Positions 12,667 to 22,764 of a stretch of DNA of 64,000 nt are shown in pieces (position 1 is the stretch's first letter; each line of letters opens with the position of its first letter). The position numbers were made by a program, and so were the translations under genes. The DNA comes from Marchantia polymorpha subsp. ruderalis (taxonomy: Eukaryota > Streptophyta > Marchantiopsida > Marchantiales > Marchantiaceae): assembly GCA_037833965.1 (NCBI GenBank), contig AP031358.1:16996001-17060000 (forward strand), read 5' to 3'. The notes under the pieces were generated by a model. That model did no database searches, was not told the DNA's origin, and was given only the letters and a program-made list of their open reading frames with translations.

Positions 12667-15213
12667 ATGTTGAAGGTCCCCCAACTGCGAGTGTCTCCAC
12701 TCAGAGTGCCGCATATCGGTCTGCGCGCATTCCAAGATGTGTTGACAAGGTTGAAGCTTGATTTCCTCCTGTGGGGATGGAATTGGACGTGTCCGGAGAT
12801 GGTGCGCGAATACTTGCGGGAGAAACACCAGCCCTCGCGCGGATTCCGCTCCCACCCCGAGAGGTGGAACATTAGTCACTGGGCGCAGGTATTAGGAAGG
12901 TGTGCAGGCGAGGAAGGGTATCTCCTCTTTGAGGCCGAGAGCGTGAAGGTGTCGAAGGAGGAAGAAGTCTCCTACAATGATCTTTTCAAAGTTGGCAAGC
13001 ATCCCAAAAACGGTTTCCGGACGCGGGATTACAAAGATCGATTGCGGAGAAATGTCGCGACTGCATTGCTTCTGATATTGCAGCCGACCAAGACCGCCTA
13101 CATGCATGGCTGGCAAGTGGGATTTGTGGAGCTAGTGTTGTCAGGAGCTCCGGTTCATTGGGCACGGCTCCTGTGGAAGGTGACGCGCCAACATGCGCAA
13201 GAAGAGAGAGGAGGGACCCTCAATCATCTTTCGCCTTACCTGATCGTGTTTTATCGAGCGATGGGATGTTTGACAGCTTCAGAGCGGGCGCGGTTTCCGC
13301 TGCTGACCCGGAGTAATCCGGGTAGATACTTGCGGGAGGCTGAAGTGGATACTGATCCGGACGAAGCACCGGCCAGTCCAGCTCCGGCTCCGGCAAGAGC
13401 AGAAGAAGGGCATCGAAGTGAGCGCGCACCGCGGAAGCGGAAATGGGATGAGAGACCAGAAGACAGGCAGCCGGAAGCTCCCGCTGCGCCGACTCGGAGT
13501 CGGCCAACCCACGAGCTTCACAGCCGGCCGAAACAGAGGGCACGCAAGATGGTGTTGCCAACTAGTAGTGAGGAGACCGGGCGTACTCCGGTCCGGCGGA
13601 GTGTCCTGCCCACGCAGGAGGAGATAATCGCGCAGGTTCTGGGGAGGTCGGTGAACCCCTCTGCGCAGAAGGCGCGGATGCCTTCAGAAGAAGACAGGCG
13701 AACTGACAGTCGGCCGACTGCGAGTCGGGCGACTGAAGGTCGGCCAACTGCAGGTCGGCAAGAGCAGCGCGTTGAACCGGACAGCAGGCCGGAAGCAGAA
13801 GGGAGTTTGGCTGAAGAGCCAACAACTCTCAGAGAGTCGTCTTCGGCAGAAGACGCTTCTGAGAAAACGCCTCCAGCAAAGAGGCCAAGTGGAGTAAAGA
13901 CGTGCAGAGTGGATCCGACTGCCAGTCGGACAACTGCTAGTCGGCCGACTGCGAGTCGGTCAACTAAGAGTCGGCCAGATTCGCCGACTACGAATCGGAC
14001 AGGACCAGCGACCATTGTGCGGGCGCCTTCGGCGGACACACCTCCGGCGAAGACACCTTCTGCGCAGATCGCGCCGGAAGAGCAGGCAGTAGAAGCGGGC
14101 GGTGCAGAGGTGACAAAAGTAACTGCGGCGCCGACCCCTTCGAGAACCGAAGATCGAGCCGGAACAGAGGCTCAGGCAGTGGGATCCTCCACTGCCTTGG
14201 ATATTTTAGCAGGGAGTGGAGCGGCAGTCGCGGCTGAAGCTGCCGCGCGCCACAGTTCCAGGGAGTCGCCAAGAGATTCTGTGGCGACTGAAATCCTCGA
14301 AACAGAGGATGAGACGAGTTCGGAAGAGCAGGAAGCGGACTCCGTGCGGGGGACGCCAACAGGGGTACGGTGCGAGCAGATAGTGCCGCTCTTGCGATAT
14401 TTGGATCGCAAGGCAGCAAAGTACGCGAGTTCCAGAAAACCGCAGTCTTATGTGGAGATTGTCAAGAGCAGGACGAGGAGCAAGGTGGCCATTTGGGCCA
14501 CTAGGTGCCAAACGTTGGAGATGAGGAATACTGCCCTCCAACAGCACCTGGCGATCATGAAGAGGCTACACCAAACCCTGCAACAACAGCGGGAGGATGC
14601 GGCGACGAAAGCCCAGGCGGATGTCGAGCTAATGCAGGCAAAGATCGAGTTGGAATTGCATGAAGAGCGGAGACAAAACCGCATTCTAACCGAGGAGCTT
14701 GCGCGCCAGACGCGCGTATTAGAGGAAGGTCAAAGCACGCGCAAGGCGGATGAGGAGTTGTTGCGCAACTTGCAATCCGAGTGCGCGGAATTGAGGGCGC
14801 AGCGCGCGGATGCGGAGATGCAACTGGCAGAGGTGGAAGACAGCAGCCGGACGCGAGAGGAGTTGGTGGCGCGGGTGACCCACTGTCTCAGAGGATACAC
14901 CCAATGGGAAGTGGCGGCACAAGAGAAGATCACGCTCAGGGAGTTTGAGCTTCGGGCGGCGGCGTTGACGGAGGGTGACAGTCGGAGTCGGCGGCGAGTG
15001 GCAAGGAAATTAGAGGCCTTCTTGTCGGGTGCGCGCGACACTATGGCGCACTTGGAGTCGGAAGTGACTGCAGTCCTTCGGCGGCTGGGGTTGCGCAGCC
15101 GGTCGGAAGATTGGCAGGGTAGGGAGATAGTGCGAGGCAGTCCGGCGCGCAGGAGGCGCAGTACCGGATCTGCAGAGTGCAGTAGTGTAGCTTGGTTTCG
15201 TGCAGGAGTTTAG
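12667..15213 (+). CDS. Unit A ORF: N-terminal domain, palindrome-rich linker and coiled coil (848 aa)
   Basis: The function is not known. I chose the start at 12667 (MLKVPQLRVSPLRVP) because units C and G start at the same point; an in-frame ATG at 12643 would add 8 residues. Residues about 1-225 form a conserved globular domain with LKLDFLLWGWNW and HWAQVLGRCAG, vaguely like the putative plant transposon-protein domains found next to gag genes (a weak inference). About 226-570 is a disordered Ser/Arg/Pro/Thr linker built from SRPTASR-type repeats. About 575-820 is a long heptad-rich coiled coil, and the tail AECSSVAWFRAGV is shared with unit B. The ORF is open throughout. A self-assembling, gag-like or DNA-binding role is possible but unproven. 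Confidence 0.75.
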   Translation: MLKVPQLRVSPLRVPHIGLRAFQDVLTRLKLDFLLWGWNWTCPEMVREYLREKHQPSRGFRSHPERWNISHWAQVLGRCAGEEGYLLFEAESVKVSKEEEVSYNDLFKVGKHPKNGFRTRDYKDRLRRNVATALLLILQPTKTAYMHGWQVGFVELVLSGAPVHWARLLWKVTRQHAQEERGGTLNHLSPYLIVFYRAMGCLTASERARFPLLTRSNPGRYLREAEVDTDPDEAPASPAPAPARAEEGHRSERAPRKRKWDERPEDRQPEAPAAPTRSRPTHELHSRPKQRARKMVLPTSSEETGRTPVRRSVLPTQEEIIAQVLGRSVNPSAQKARMPSEEDRRTDSRPTASRATEGRPTAGRQEQRVEPDSRPEAEGSLAEEPTTLRESSSAEDASEKTPPAKRPSGVKTCRVDPTASRTTASRPTASRSTKSRPDSPTTNRTGPATIVRAPSADTPPAKTPSAQIAPEEQAVEAGGAEVTKVTAAPTPSRTEDRAGTEAQAVGSSTALDILAGSGAAVAAEAAARHSSRESPRDSVATEILETEDETSSEEQEADSVRGTPTGVRCEQIVPLLRYLDRKAAKYASSRKPQSYVEIVKSRTRSKVAIWATRCQTLEMRNTALQQHLAIMKRLHQTLQQQREDAATKAQADVELMQAKIELELHEERRQNRILTEELARQTRVLEEGQSTRKADEELLRNLQSECAELRAQRADAEMQLAEVEDSSRTREELVARVTHCLRGYTQWEVAAQEKITLREFELRAAALTEGDSRSRRRVARKLEAFLSGARDTMAHLESEVTAVLRRLGLRSRSEDWQGREIVRGSPARRRRSTGSAECSSVAWFRAGV

Positions 15214-15257
15214 AGTAGCAGGTAGTGCAGCGTAGTGTTAGTTAGGACCTTAGAGAA

Positions 15258-15286
15258 TATAAAGTAGTTCAAGGCGTTTTGCCTTG
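15258..15286 (+). promoter_or_regulatory. TATA box and adjoining hairpin in unit A
   Basis: TATAAAG at 15258-15264 is followed at once by CAAGGC-GTTTT-GCCTTG (15270-15286). The arrangement recurs in B, C, D and H. It fits an LTR-type promoter about 0.9 kb before the 3' end of the unit. No transcription start can be shown from sequence. Confidence 0.55.
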
Positions 15287-16182
15287 GGATTCTTCCAGTT
15301 TCGGAAGTGCAGATCAGGAACTCACTTTCTCGGCGTGTTTGTGCGTTTGGTCCTGGCACCACGTAGAGGAGCTACAACTTAGTGAAGTTACCGCATTTTG
15401 TAGTTGAAGGCCTTCGGCTGAATGTTCAGAGCTAGTATACCGGTTAGAGACTTGAGTAGTGCGGATCTGCACCTGCGGGTGATTTCTGATGCTCAAAGCC
15501 GGTTGCGAGTTAGATACTTGAACAGTTCCCCCTTACTCCTTCGAGTGACTTATCCTGATTGTACTCCTACGGGAAGTTTCCCCTGAATGCCAAAGTGAAG
15601 TTTTTGTTACTTCGTGTAAACCTTGGTTATCAATTCAGGTTATGTGTGTGTGTGTTACTGGATTGTGTCTCAGTTGAGTTCTCAGTCGGGCCTGTACTCT
15701 CTGCGCTTAGTGTGAGTTGAGGGTGACGTCCACCGCGTATGAGTGACTTCGTTCCGAAGTGGGAAGTCCAATCCGGGTTCCCTAAGCCAGCAGAAACTAG
15801 CGGGAGGGTTGTAAAAGCCGGAGTGGGAGTCACTACCTGCAGAGTCTCTGAGTGTACTCTTGAGAGATTTTCCCCCTGAAATTCTAAGCGGAGGTCCCGA
15901 CCGACCTCCGAGTTGTGCTTTTCCAGTTTCAGGTGTGTGTGTGTGTGTTGAGTGACTTACGCTGCACTGTGCATCCTCCGAGCATCCTCCGAGTTGAGCA
16001 TCCTCCGAGCGGCCTCCGAGTCGAGCACTGCAGTATTTCTGGGAGTGACAGTCGCCTGAGAATTCAAACTCTCCAAAAGTCTGTTAAACGTGACACTTTG
16101 TACTCTGTGTGTTGCCTCTGTCCCTGTGGGTTCGATCTTTTTACCACCATACTGCAGTTTTAGCCTTTGGTGGGTTATTACA

Positions 16183-16273
16183 AAGAGGAACACTTGCAGT
16201 ACATTGACCTCGCATCACCCTGCCTGTAACAAGCTCCAAATTTCTCCCAAGTAACATCTTTTGGCTTCCCCAT
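16183..16273 (-). pseudogene. hAT transposase N-terminus (BED zinc finger), separated by unit A
   Basis: The minus strand from ATG at 16273 reads MGKPKDVTWEKFGACY and runs to Cys-Lys-Cys-Ser-Ser at the insertion point. Across unit A the other side (from 11222 down) continues with Cys-Lys, one stop, then GRMRDHYAGCKKRPRS. Ignoring the insert and one copy of its 5-bp duplication restores a C-X2-C...H-X3-C BED finger, the usual first domain of plant hAT transposases. This is the strongest evidence that the two parts were one gene and that A is an insertion. Confidence 0.75.
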
Positions 16274-16639
16274 TTTGAATAGAGAACGAGAAAACTGAAA
16301 TTTCAAATCTCACACTTTGTAGCAACCTTAAACCCTCAAAATCTCAGAATTCTGAACTCCATGGATTGCACGTCGGACTCATTTGGACTCTGCAACGGTC
16401 TCATTCAGACTCGTGTCAGACCTTTTATTATACAATTATACAAGGTATGGTTTGAGAGTGCTGTATAATACAGTGGTATAGTACCTCGGGTATAATATCG
16501 CAATTATACATACAAACCTATAGAGGTGACACGGTACTTCGGTCGATCCACCAATTGGTTACGTGCAGATTGGATGACTTGAAATGTTATTGAGATCATC
16601 AATGACATACACTTAGGTTTAGCTGAAAAGGGGGCATTT
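16274..16639. other. Spacer between hAT start and ROCO remnant, nothing recognised
   Basis: Moderately AT-rich sequence with CTGTATAATACAG and GGTATAATA words at 16460-16500, reminiscent of the stretch at 9067 on the other side of the hAT gene. No ORF of note. Confidence 0.4.
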
Positions 16640-17165
16640 ATTGTTAGCCATGTTCTCATCTTCATCATGAGAATGAACCCAATCATTGTTCAGGCTAATT
16701 CAACCTTGATGCAATGATTCCAATTGTTGCAATCGCTTTTGTCGTATCTCATTCACAACCGCTTCAACATCGCTCTCCCACAGCAACTCACTAGCTCTTT
16801 TGAATATAACCTGTGTTGTGTGCCCTTTAATCAAGGGCCAACAGTGCTCATAGTTGAACAACTCATCTTACTTCTCCAAGTGCGATCTCTTCAACGCAAT
16901 ATCCTCAAGTTTGTCATTAATGCTACAAATGAATTTCGATTTCAGATCCTCAATTAGAATTGCCCCTCTCAGATGACTCGGAATTAGCATCTCCACACAA
17001 ATTGTGTGGATCACACCGAGCACTAACGCCACCCCGGGACAACCTTTAGATGATGCGCAAAATGATATCAACTCCTGCACGATATGCTTCATCACATATT
17101 TCAGCGCCCCCTCCCTTGATTTATACTTTGAGCATAACATCAAAAAATCCACGTAACTATGGGAC
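16640..17165 (-). pseudogene. ROCO gene remnant, 3' part (left of unit C)
   Basis: Minus-strand sequence matches the last-exon region of the intact ROCO gene at about 37500-38064, including the encoded segments HIVQELISFCASSKGCPG and LEDIALKRSHLEKE. It is cut at 17165 by unit C and resumes at 27417. The C-terminal coding part seen in the intact gene is absent to the left of 16640, and substitutions have opened stops. It is clearly non-functional. Confidence 0.85.
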
Positions 17166-17727
17166 TGTAATAACCCACCAAAGGCTAAAACTGCAGTATG
17201 GTGGTAAAAAGATCGAACCCACAGGGACAGAGGCAACACACAGAGTAAAAGTGTCACGTTTAACAGACTTTTGTAGAGTTTGAATTCTAGGCGACTGTCA
17301 CTCCCAGAAATACTGCAGTGCTCGACTCGGAGGCTCGACTCGGAGGAGGATCTCGACTCGGAGGATGCTCGGAGGATGCACGGTACAGCGTGGTCACTCA
17401 ACACACACACACTGTGGTACCCCACTTTTGGAAATTTTGAGGGAATTAAAACATTTTTGGAAAACTGTACCCTGGCAGCATTGTAAATAGCCTTCGGTAC
17501 ATCAAAACAGAGTGAATCCGGAAGATCGCGGGGATTCTCGAGGGATCTTGTAGAACCTGGGATTTGGGGTGCCGCAGTAAGGACAGGCACCACCCTCCCT
17601 GCGAGCTCCGCAGTTAGGATCTCTACGGCGCAAGGCGCAAAACCCGCCTTCGGAGGTTGCGTCCGCGGCTGTAGGGAAACCCCCGTAATTAGGTAAACCC
17701 TCGGGCGCCTTTACCAAGTTAGGATCC

Positions 17728-17760
17728 CGTTGGAAAGAGCTCGACGCGCTGATTCCAACG
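17728..17760 (+). repeat. Leader hairpin of unit B
   Basis: CGTTGGAA and TTCCAACG pair perfectly across 17 bp. Relative to the G-unit form (TTAGAA with TTCTAA) one base pair has changed on both sides. Confidence 0.55.
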
Positions 17761-18907
17761 AGCCCAAGAACGCTTGGAACGGACGAGGACTTAGAGAGTT
17801 ATCGCTACTGGAAGAAACGGAGGCGGTCGCCTACGGCGGAAGGAGTTCGCCACCGGCGCGAATTCCGCCTACGCGGAAGGGGGACTCAAGTTTTGTCCTA
17901 TGCACGGACGTAGGCGTTCGCCTGTGCACAGGCGAAGTAGGGTTAGGGAAGGCGCGAAGTCCGCCTACGCACAGACGTTCGCCTGTGCACAGGCACTTCG
18001 GCGTCGGCGGAAAATCCGCCTTGGGCCCTAGAAATGCGCCTTGTGAGGTAGAAAGTGTACGGCGCCTTCCGCGCCAGCGCAGCGCCGCGTACGTCGGAAG
18101 AGCCGCCAGAGTAATCCAACAGGTACGGACCGTGCGGACGGCACGGGTGGATGCGCTCTTGGACGGACGGAGTTGCGGCGGCGGAAGCGCCGACGGAGAG
18201 ACAAGGAACGGACAGACTGGACGGAGACGGCTGACCACGGTCAACGCCTTCCGCGCCAACGCAGCGCCGCGGACGGAATTCGCCTGCGCACAGGCGAACG
18301 CCTGTGCACAGGAGGATGGAGTTCCGCACCGGCGGAGGATCCGCCGAGGCTCCTGCCTGCGCACAGGCAGGAGTTGAATTTTTGTCCGACATGCGGACAC
18401 ACGCGTCAAGGCAGAAGGAGATTGGCCGAGGGGCGGTACGAACAAGTGTACCGCGCAAGGCGGAAAACTCGCCTTCGGCGCTACGCCCCCATGTCCGGAG
18501 GGTGACACGCTCGCGGAGTTCAAATCCGCCAATTCGAGCGTGAGAGTTTAATCGACGACGGCGGAGCGTGAAGCCGCGCGTGAGAGCGAAGACCGTTCCA
18601 GCGTACAGCCGGCGCGGCCATCAAGTGAGACGTTCTTCACGACCAAGAGCCGACCATGACCTTCGACCGGGCGGCGGAGAGCGTCCCATTCTTGAATTCG
18701 CGATTCCAATCTCTTGTGCGCGCTGCGCGCATCCATCTGCTGGCTGCGGACCATTCTCGACGTCGTCACACAGGAGATTTCTTGTTGATTGAGGGAGAAG
18801 TGAGTGCGCGTGATTTGGAATTGAGAGCGATTAGAGTTTGCCGAGAGAGAAAGAAACGCGGACAGTGCGGAAGTAGAATGAGCGGGCGAGCGAACCCCAG
18901 GAACGCA

Positions 18908-21760
18908 ATGACGAGACCGAGCAGATTGCGGATGGTGCCACTTCGCCTGCCGCAGAACGGGCTGCGCGCTTTCGAAGAGCGCTTAATAGCAAGAAAGCTC
19001 GATTTCTTGCTATGGGGATGGAATTACATCTGCGCGAATATGGTGCGCGAGTGGCTAGAGCCACAGGGACCACCCTCGCGCGGATTGCGTCCGCATGTTG
19101 ACCGGTGGACAGTCCAAGATTGGGCGCAGGCGTTGGGAAGATGTGCTGGCATGCCAGGGCATCTCCTTTTCGACAGTGAGAGCATCAAGGTGACCAAGCA
19201 AGAAGAGGCGCAATTTGTGGAGCTGTTCAAGACCGGGAGGTCAACCAAGAATGGGTACAGGACCCGTGATTACAAGGATCGATTTCGCCGGACTTTGTCC
19301 GCGGCGCTGATGCAATTACTGCAGCCACACCGCGCCTGCTACATCACATTGTGGCAGGTCTCTTTTGTGGAGTGCGTCATCGAGGGAACTCCAATTCACT
19401 GGGCGAGCATCCTGCACAGGGTGATGCGACAGCACGCGTTTGAGGAGAAGGGGGGAACTCTAAACCATCTTTCTCCTTTCCTCATCAATTTTTATCGACA
19501 GCGGAATTGTTTGACAGCGGCAGAGCTTGAACATTTTCCGCCATTGTCCATCGACCATCCCGGGAAGTATGTGCGGGAGAACGAGGTCGACACTGATGCG
19601 GAGGAGTCACCGACTTCTACCCCATCAAGACGGAGGGACGAAGGGAGACACACTCCTGCAGCGCGAGTGCCGCGGAAGCGGCGATGGAGGGAAGAGTCTG
19701 AAGAGGAGCAGCATCAAGAACCCTCTGCTCCCATTCGACCGCGGCCGCTGTGCGAGCCATACAGCCGGCCGAAGCAGAAGGCACGCAGACTGGTGTTGCC
19801 AGCTGACAGTGCAGACACGGCGACGATTGCGACGGAGATAGGAAGTGCGTCGCCAGAGAGGCGAGAGGAAGCGCGGACGACCGCAGGAGCGACGGGCCAC
19901 GCTGCAACCTCGTCGGGAGAGAGGCCGCCTACGGGCCAGGGGCCTCCGGAGTTACCACGTGCGATGCGGACAGATGTTCCGTTTGCGCACAGGCGAACCT
20001 CCGCGGACGGACGAGCCTCCGCGGACCGGCGAACACAAGTGGACGTGGATCTACGCTTACGCGTGGGAAGGAGCAGTCCGCCTGTGCACAGGACACCTCC
20101 ACACGTGCTGCCTGTGCACAGGCAAGAATCACCCCCGTTCCAACGTAGGAAGGGGAAGGAGCCGGCGGAAGAACCGCCTACGAGACACCGGCCCACGGGG
20201 CCAGACCCTCCGGCGCACCACGCGCCGCAATTTGCGCCTTCGGCGCCAGGGCCTTCGAGCCGAGGGGATACGAGCAGAGAGCGTGCGGAGGCCGCACCAT
20301 CGGCGGGAAGTCCGCCGATAGATGCGCCTTCGGCGGTAGGGCCTATAGGCCAAGGAACATCGGGCGTGCGGCCCCCGGCCATGTCGCCTTCGGCGATAGA
20401 TGTCCGCGGCGCTACGCCTGCGGCGGACAAGGCGCCGGCAAATGCGCCTGCGCACGGGCCGGGCACGGCCCCCACGGACCGATCAAGGGAGCAGCGGACG
20501 ATGAAGCGGAGCGACTGTCCGCGGGATGAAATCTCGATGCGCGATGCGCAATCCAACCCCGCGCAGCCACCCTCCGCTCAATCGCCTTCGGCGACGGACG
20601 ACGGCGACAGAGAGAATGCGGTAGGCAATCAACCAGCTAGAGACGGGGATGCCGCTCGGGTACATTCGCCTTCCGCCTTAGACATTTTGGCGACGAGCAG
20701 CGAGGCTGCAGCCGTGCCTTCGCAGGCAGCACACGTCGAGGACATGCAGCCCCACTCGGGGCAGTCGCCGACGCAATCAATGGCGACTGAAATCCTCCAC
20801 TCGGATGATGACGACGGAGGCTCCACGGAAGAAATGTCAGGAGCAGAAGACACCGAGGAGGAGGAGGAGGAAATTGTTGGAGCGCCGGCGGCGGCGCTCT
20901 CTGAGCAGGTGATTCCGTTGCTGCGGTACTTGGATCGCAAGGTCGATAAATACGCCGACCCACTCCAGCCGGGATCTTACATCGAGTTAGTGCGCAGGCG
21001 GACTCGCACTAAAGTCCACACCAGCAAGCTATTAGCTAGAGTGGACCAGGAGTTGAGGGACTTGAAGGAGAAGCATGAGTGCTTGTGGGGTCAGTACAAG
21101 CTTAATCAGAAATTCTACAAGCACTCCGAGAAGATGAAGGATGAGAAACTGGGCGAGCTCACCAAGGAGCAGGTGAAGGTCAAGGAAGCACTCAACTCTG
21201 AGCAGGCCCAGAATCGGATTTTGTCAGAGGAGCTCGTGCGACAGACGAGGTTGTTGGAACAGTGTCAGCTCGCACGGCAGGCGGATGAAGAATTAATCCG
21301 CAGGTTACAGTCAGAGTGTGGCGAATTGAGAGCGCAACGTGCCGAAGCCGAATCGCAATTAGTGATAATTGAAGAGGATCGCAGGAAGGAGGCGGATCGC
21401 ACGAAGGTGGAGACGGCGAGGCGAGTCGCCCACTGTCTCAAGGGCTACGCCCACTGGGAAGTGAAGGCACAGGAGAAACTCACACTGCGTGAGTTTGAAT
21501 TGCGCGCAGCCGGGTTGTTGTCAGGCGACAGTAGGAGTCGGCGGAAGGTAGCGAAGAAGCTCGAGGCCTTTCTGTCGAAGGCACAGGATACCATGTCCGC
21601 CCTCGAGGGGGAGGTGTCCGCGGCGTTGCAGCGGTTGGGACTGCGCAGTCGAGCGGAAGAGTGGCAGGGTAGAGAGTTAGTGCGCGGCAGTCGGCCGCGC
21701 AGGAGACGTAGTACAGGTTCCGCGGAGTGTAGTGTAGCGTGGTTCCGTGCAGGCGTGTAG
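18908..21760 (+). CDS. Unit B ORF, subfamily 2 (950 aa)
   Basis: The function is unknown; it is homologous along its ends to the unit A ORF. The start at 18908 (MTRPSRLRMVPLRLPQ) aligns with the A start; the frame is open further up to 18656, which would add 84 residues. Residues about 1-225 are the conserved N-terminal domain (RKLDFLLWGWNYICANMVRE). About 226-665 is a Pro/Ala/Arg-rich linker with many PSA tripeptides and two PVHR motifs, encoded by palindromes CGCCTTCGGCG and CCTGTGCACAGG. About 670-910 is a coiled coil with ELRAQRAEAESQL, and the tail ends SVAWFRAGV. The ORF stays open although the linker has diverged completely from that of A, which suggests selection on both ends. Confidence 0.75.
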   Translation: MTRPSRLRMVPLRLPQNGLRAFEERLIARKLDFLLWGWNYICANMVREWLEPQGPPSRGLRPHVDRWTVQDWAQALGRCAGMPGHLLFDSESIKVTKQEEAQFVELFKTGRSTKNGYRTRDYKDRFRRTLSAALMQLLQPHRACYITLWQVSFVECVIEGTPIHWASILHRVMRQHAFEEKGGTLNHLSPFLINFYRQRNCLTAAELEHFPPLSIDHPGKYVRENEVDTDAEESPTSTPSRRRDEGRHTPAARVPRKRRWREESEEEQHQEPSAPIRPRPLCEPYSRPKQKARRLVLPADSADTATIATEIGSASPERREEARTTAGATGHAATSSGERPPTGQGPPELPRAMRTDVPFAHRRTSADGRASADRRTQVDVDLRLRVGRSSPPVHRTPPHVLPVHRQESPPFQRRKGKEPAEEPPTRHRPTGPDPPAHHAPQFAPSAPGPSSRGDTSRERAEAAPSAGSPPIDAPSAVGPIGQGTSGVRPPAMSPSAIDVRGATPAADKAPANAPAHGPGTAPTDRSREQRTMKRSDCPRDEISMRDAQSNPAQPPSAQSPSATDDGDRENAVGNQPARDGDAARVHSPSALDILATSSEAAAVPSQAAHVEDMQPHSGQSPTQSMATEILHSDDDDGGSTEEMSGAEDTEEEEEEIVGAPAAALSEQVIPLLRYLDRKVDKYADPLQPGSYIELVRRRTRTKVHTSKLLARVDQELRDLKEKHECLWGQYKLNQKFYKHSEKMKDEKLGELTKEQVKVKEALNSEQAQNRILSEELVRQTRLLEQCQLARQADEELIRRLQSECGELRAQRAEAESQLVIIEEDRRKEADRTKVETARRVAHCLKGYAHWEVKAQEKLTLREFELRAAGLLSGDSRSRRKVAKKLEAFLSKAQDTMSALEGEVSAALQRLGLRSRAEEWQGRELVRGSRPRRRRSTGSAECSVAWFRAGV

Positions 21761-21796
21761 CGTAGTGCAGTGTAGTGTTTGGTAGGACTTAGAAGG

Positions 21797-21825
21797 TATA
21801 AAATAGTTCCAGGCGTTTTGCCTGG
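21797..21825 (+). promoter_or_regulatory. TATA box and hairpin of unit B
   Basis: TATAAAAT at 21797-21804 is followed by CCAGGC-GTTTT-GCCTGG (21809-21825). In the other units the stem is CAAGGC/GCCTTG, so one A:T pair is replaced by C:G here. Confidence 0.55.
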
Positions 21826-22760
21826 GGTTCTTTCCCATCAGAAGTGCAGATCAGGAACCCATTTCCTTTGCGTGTTTGTGTCCTTGAGTTCTGTCACCAC
21901 GCACGAGGAGTTACAACTTAGCGTTCCGCATTTTGCAGCTGAAGGCCTTCGGCCGAATGTTCAGAGCTAGTACATTGGTTAGAGACTTGAGTAGTTCGGA
22001 TCTGCACCTGCGGGTGACTGCCGATGCTCAGAGCCAGTGACTAGTTAGATACTTGAACAGTTTCGCCCCTACACCTTCGAGTGTTTCTTTCTGATTGTAC
22101 TCCTTGGGATTTTTCCCCTGAATGCCAAAGTGAAGTTTTGCTACTTCGTGTAAGCCTTGGTTGTAAATTCAGGTTACGCTGCAGCAGGTGCCTTGAGGGT
22201 AACCCCTGTAGTATTTCTGGGAATGACAAGTGCCTGAGAATTCAAACTCTTCAATAGACTGTTGTTGTGTTACTGGAATGTTTCACAGTGAGTCCTTCAG
22301 TGTGGACCTGTGTTCTCTGCGCGTTTTGTGAGTTGAGAGTGTTGTTCACCGCGTCTGAGTGACTTCGATCCGAAGTAGGTAGTCCAAACCGGGTTTCCTA
22401 CACTAGCAGTAAGCTAGTGGAAGCGTTGTAAAAGCCGGAGTTGGAAGTCACTGCCCGCAGCTTTGCCGAGTGTGCTCGTGAGAGACTTTCCCCCTGAAAT
22501 CTTGAAGTAGAGGTCCTAACGGATCTCTGGGTTGTGTTTCTGTAGTTTCAGGTGTGTGTGTGTGTGTGTTACGCTGCACTGTGCGACCTCCGAGTGCGCT
22601 CCGAGTGGACACTTGCAGTATTTCTGGGAGTGACAGTCGCCTGAGAATTCAAACTCCTCAATAGTCTGTTAAAACGTGACACTTTGTACCCTGTGTGTTC
22701 CTCTGTCCCTGTGGGTTCGACCTTTCTACCACTATATTGCAGTTTTAGCCTTTAGTGGGT

Positions 22761-22764
<4 letters not shown>

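Larger units (their letters stand above)
11228..16182 (+). mobile_element. Mobile unit A (giant TG...CA element, complete, 4955 bp)
   Basis: The unit starts TGTGGTAACACAC and ends GGTGGGTTATTACA, so the ends form an imperfect 13-bp inverted repeat. The duplication AAGAG flanks it exactly (11223-11227 and 16183-16187). Inside lie a leader of about 1.4 kb rich in the palindrome CGCCTTCGGCG, one long ORF (12667-15213), a TATA box at 15258 and a roughly 0.9-kb 3' region with GT-repeats and CCCTGTGGGTTCGA near the end, as at the 3' end of many plant gypsy LTRs. No polymerase, integrase or transposase is present. I infer either a solo LTR of unusual length or a non-autonomous TIR element. Confidence 0.85.

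Noticed and set aside
13518-14039. Long minus-strand ORFs opposite the unit A and B ORFs
   Set aside because: Shadows of the coding strand; codon pattern and homology support the plus strand only.
11228-16182. Unit A as an ordinary complete LTR retrotransposon with two LTRs
   Set aside because: The first and last kilobase are not repeats of each other; no primer site or polypurine tract with polymerase lies between the ends.
9067-16510. TATAATACC-type words on both sides of the hAT gene as terminal inverted repeats
   Set aside because: The matches are in direct rather than inverted orientation and no 8-bp duplication was found.
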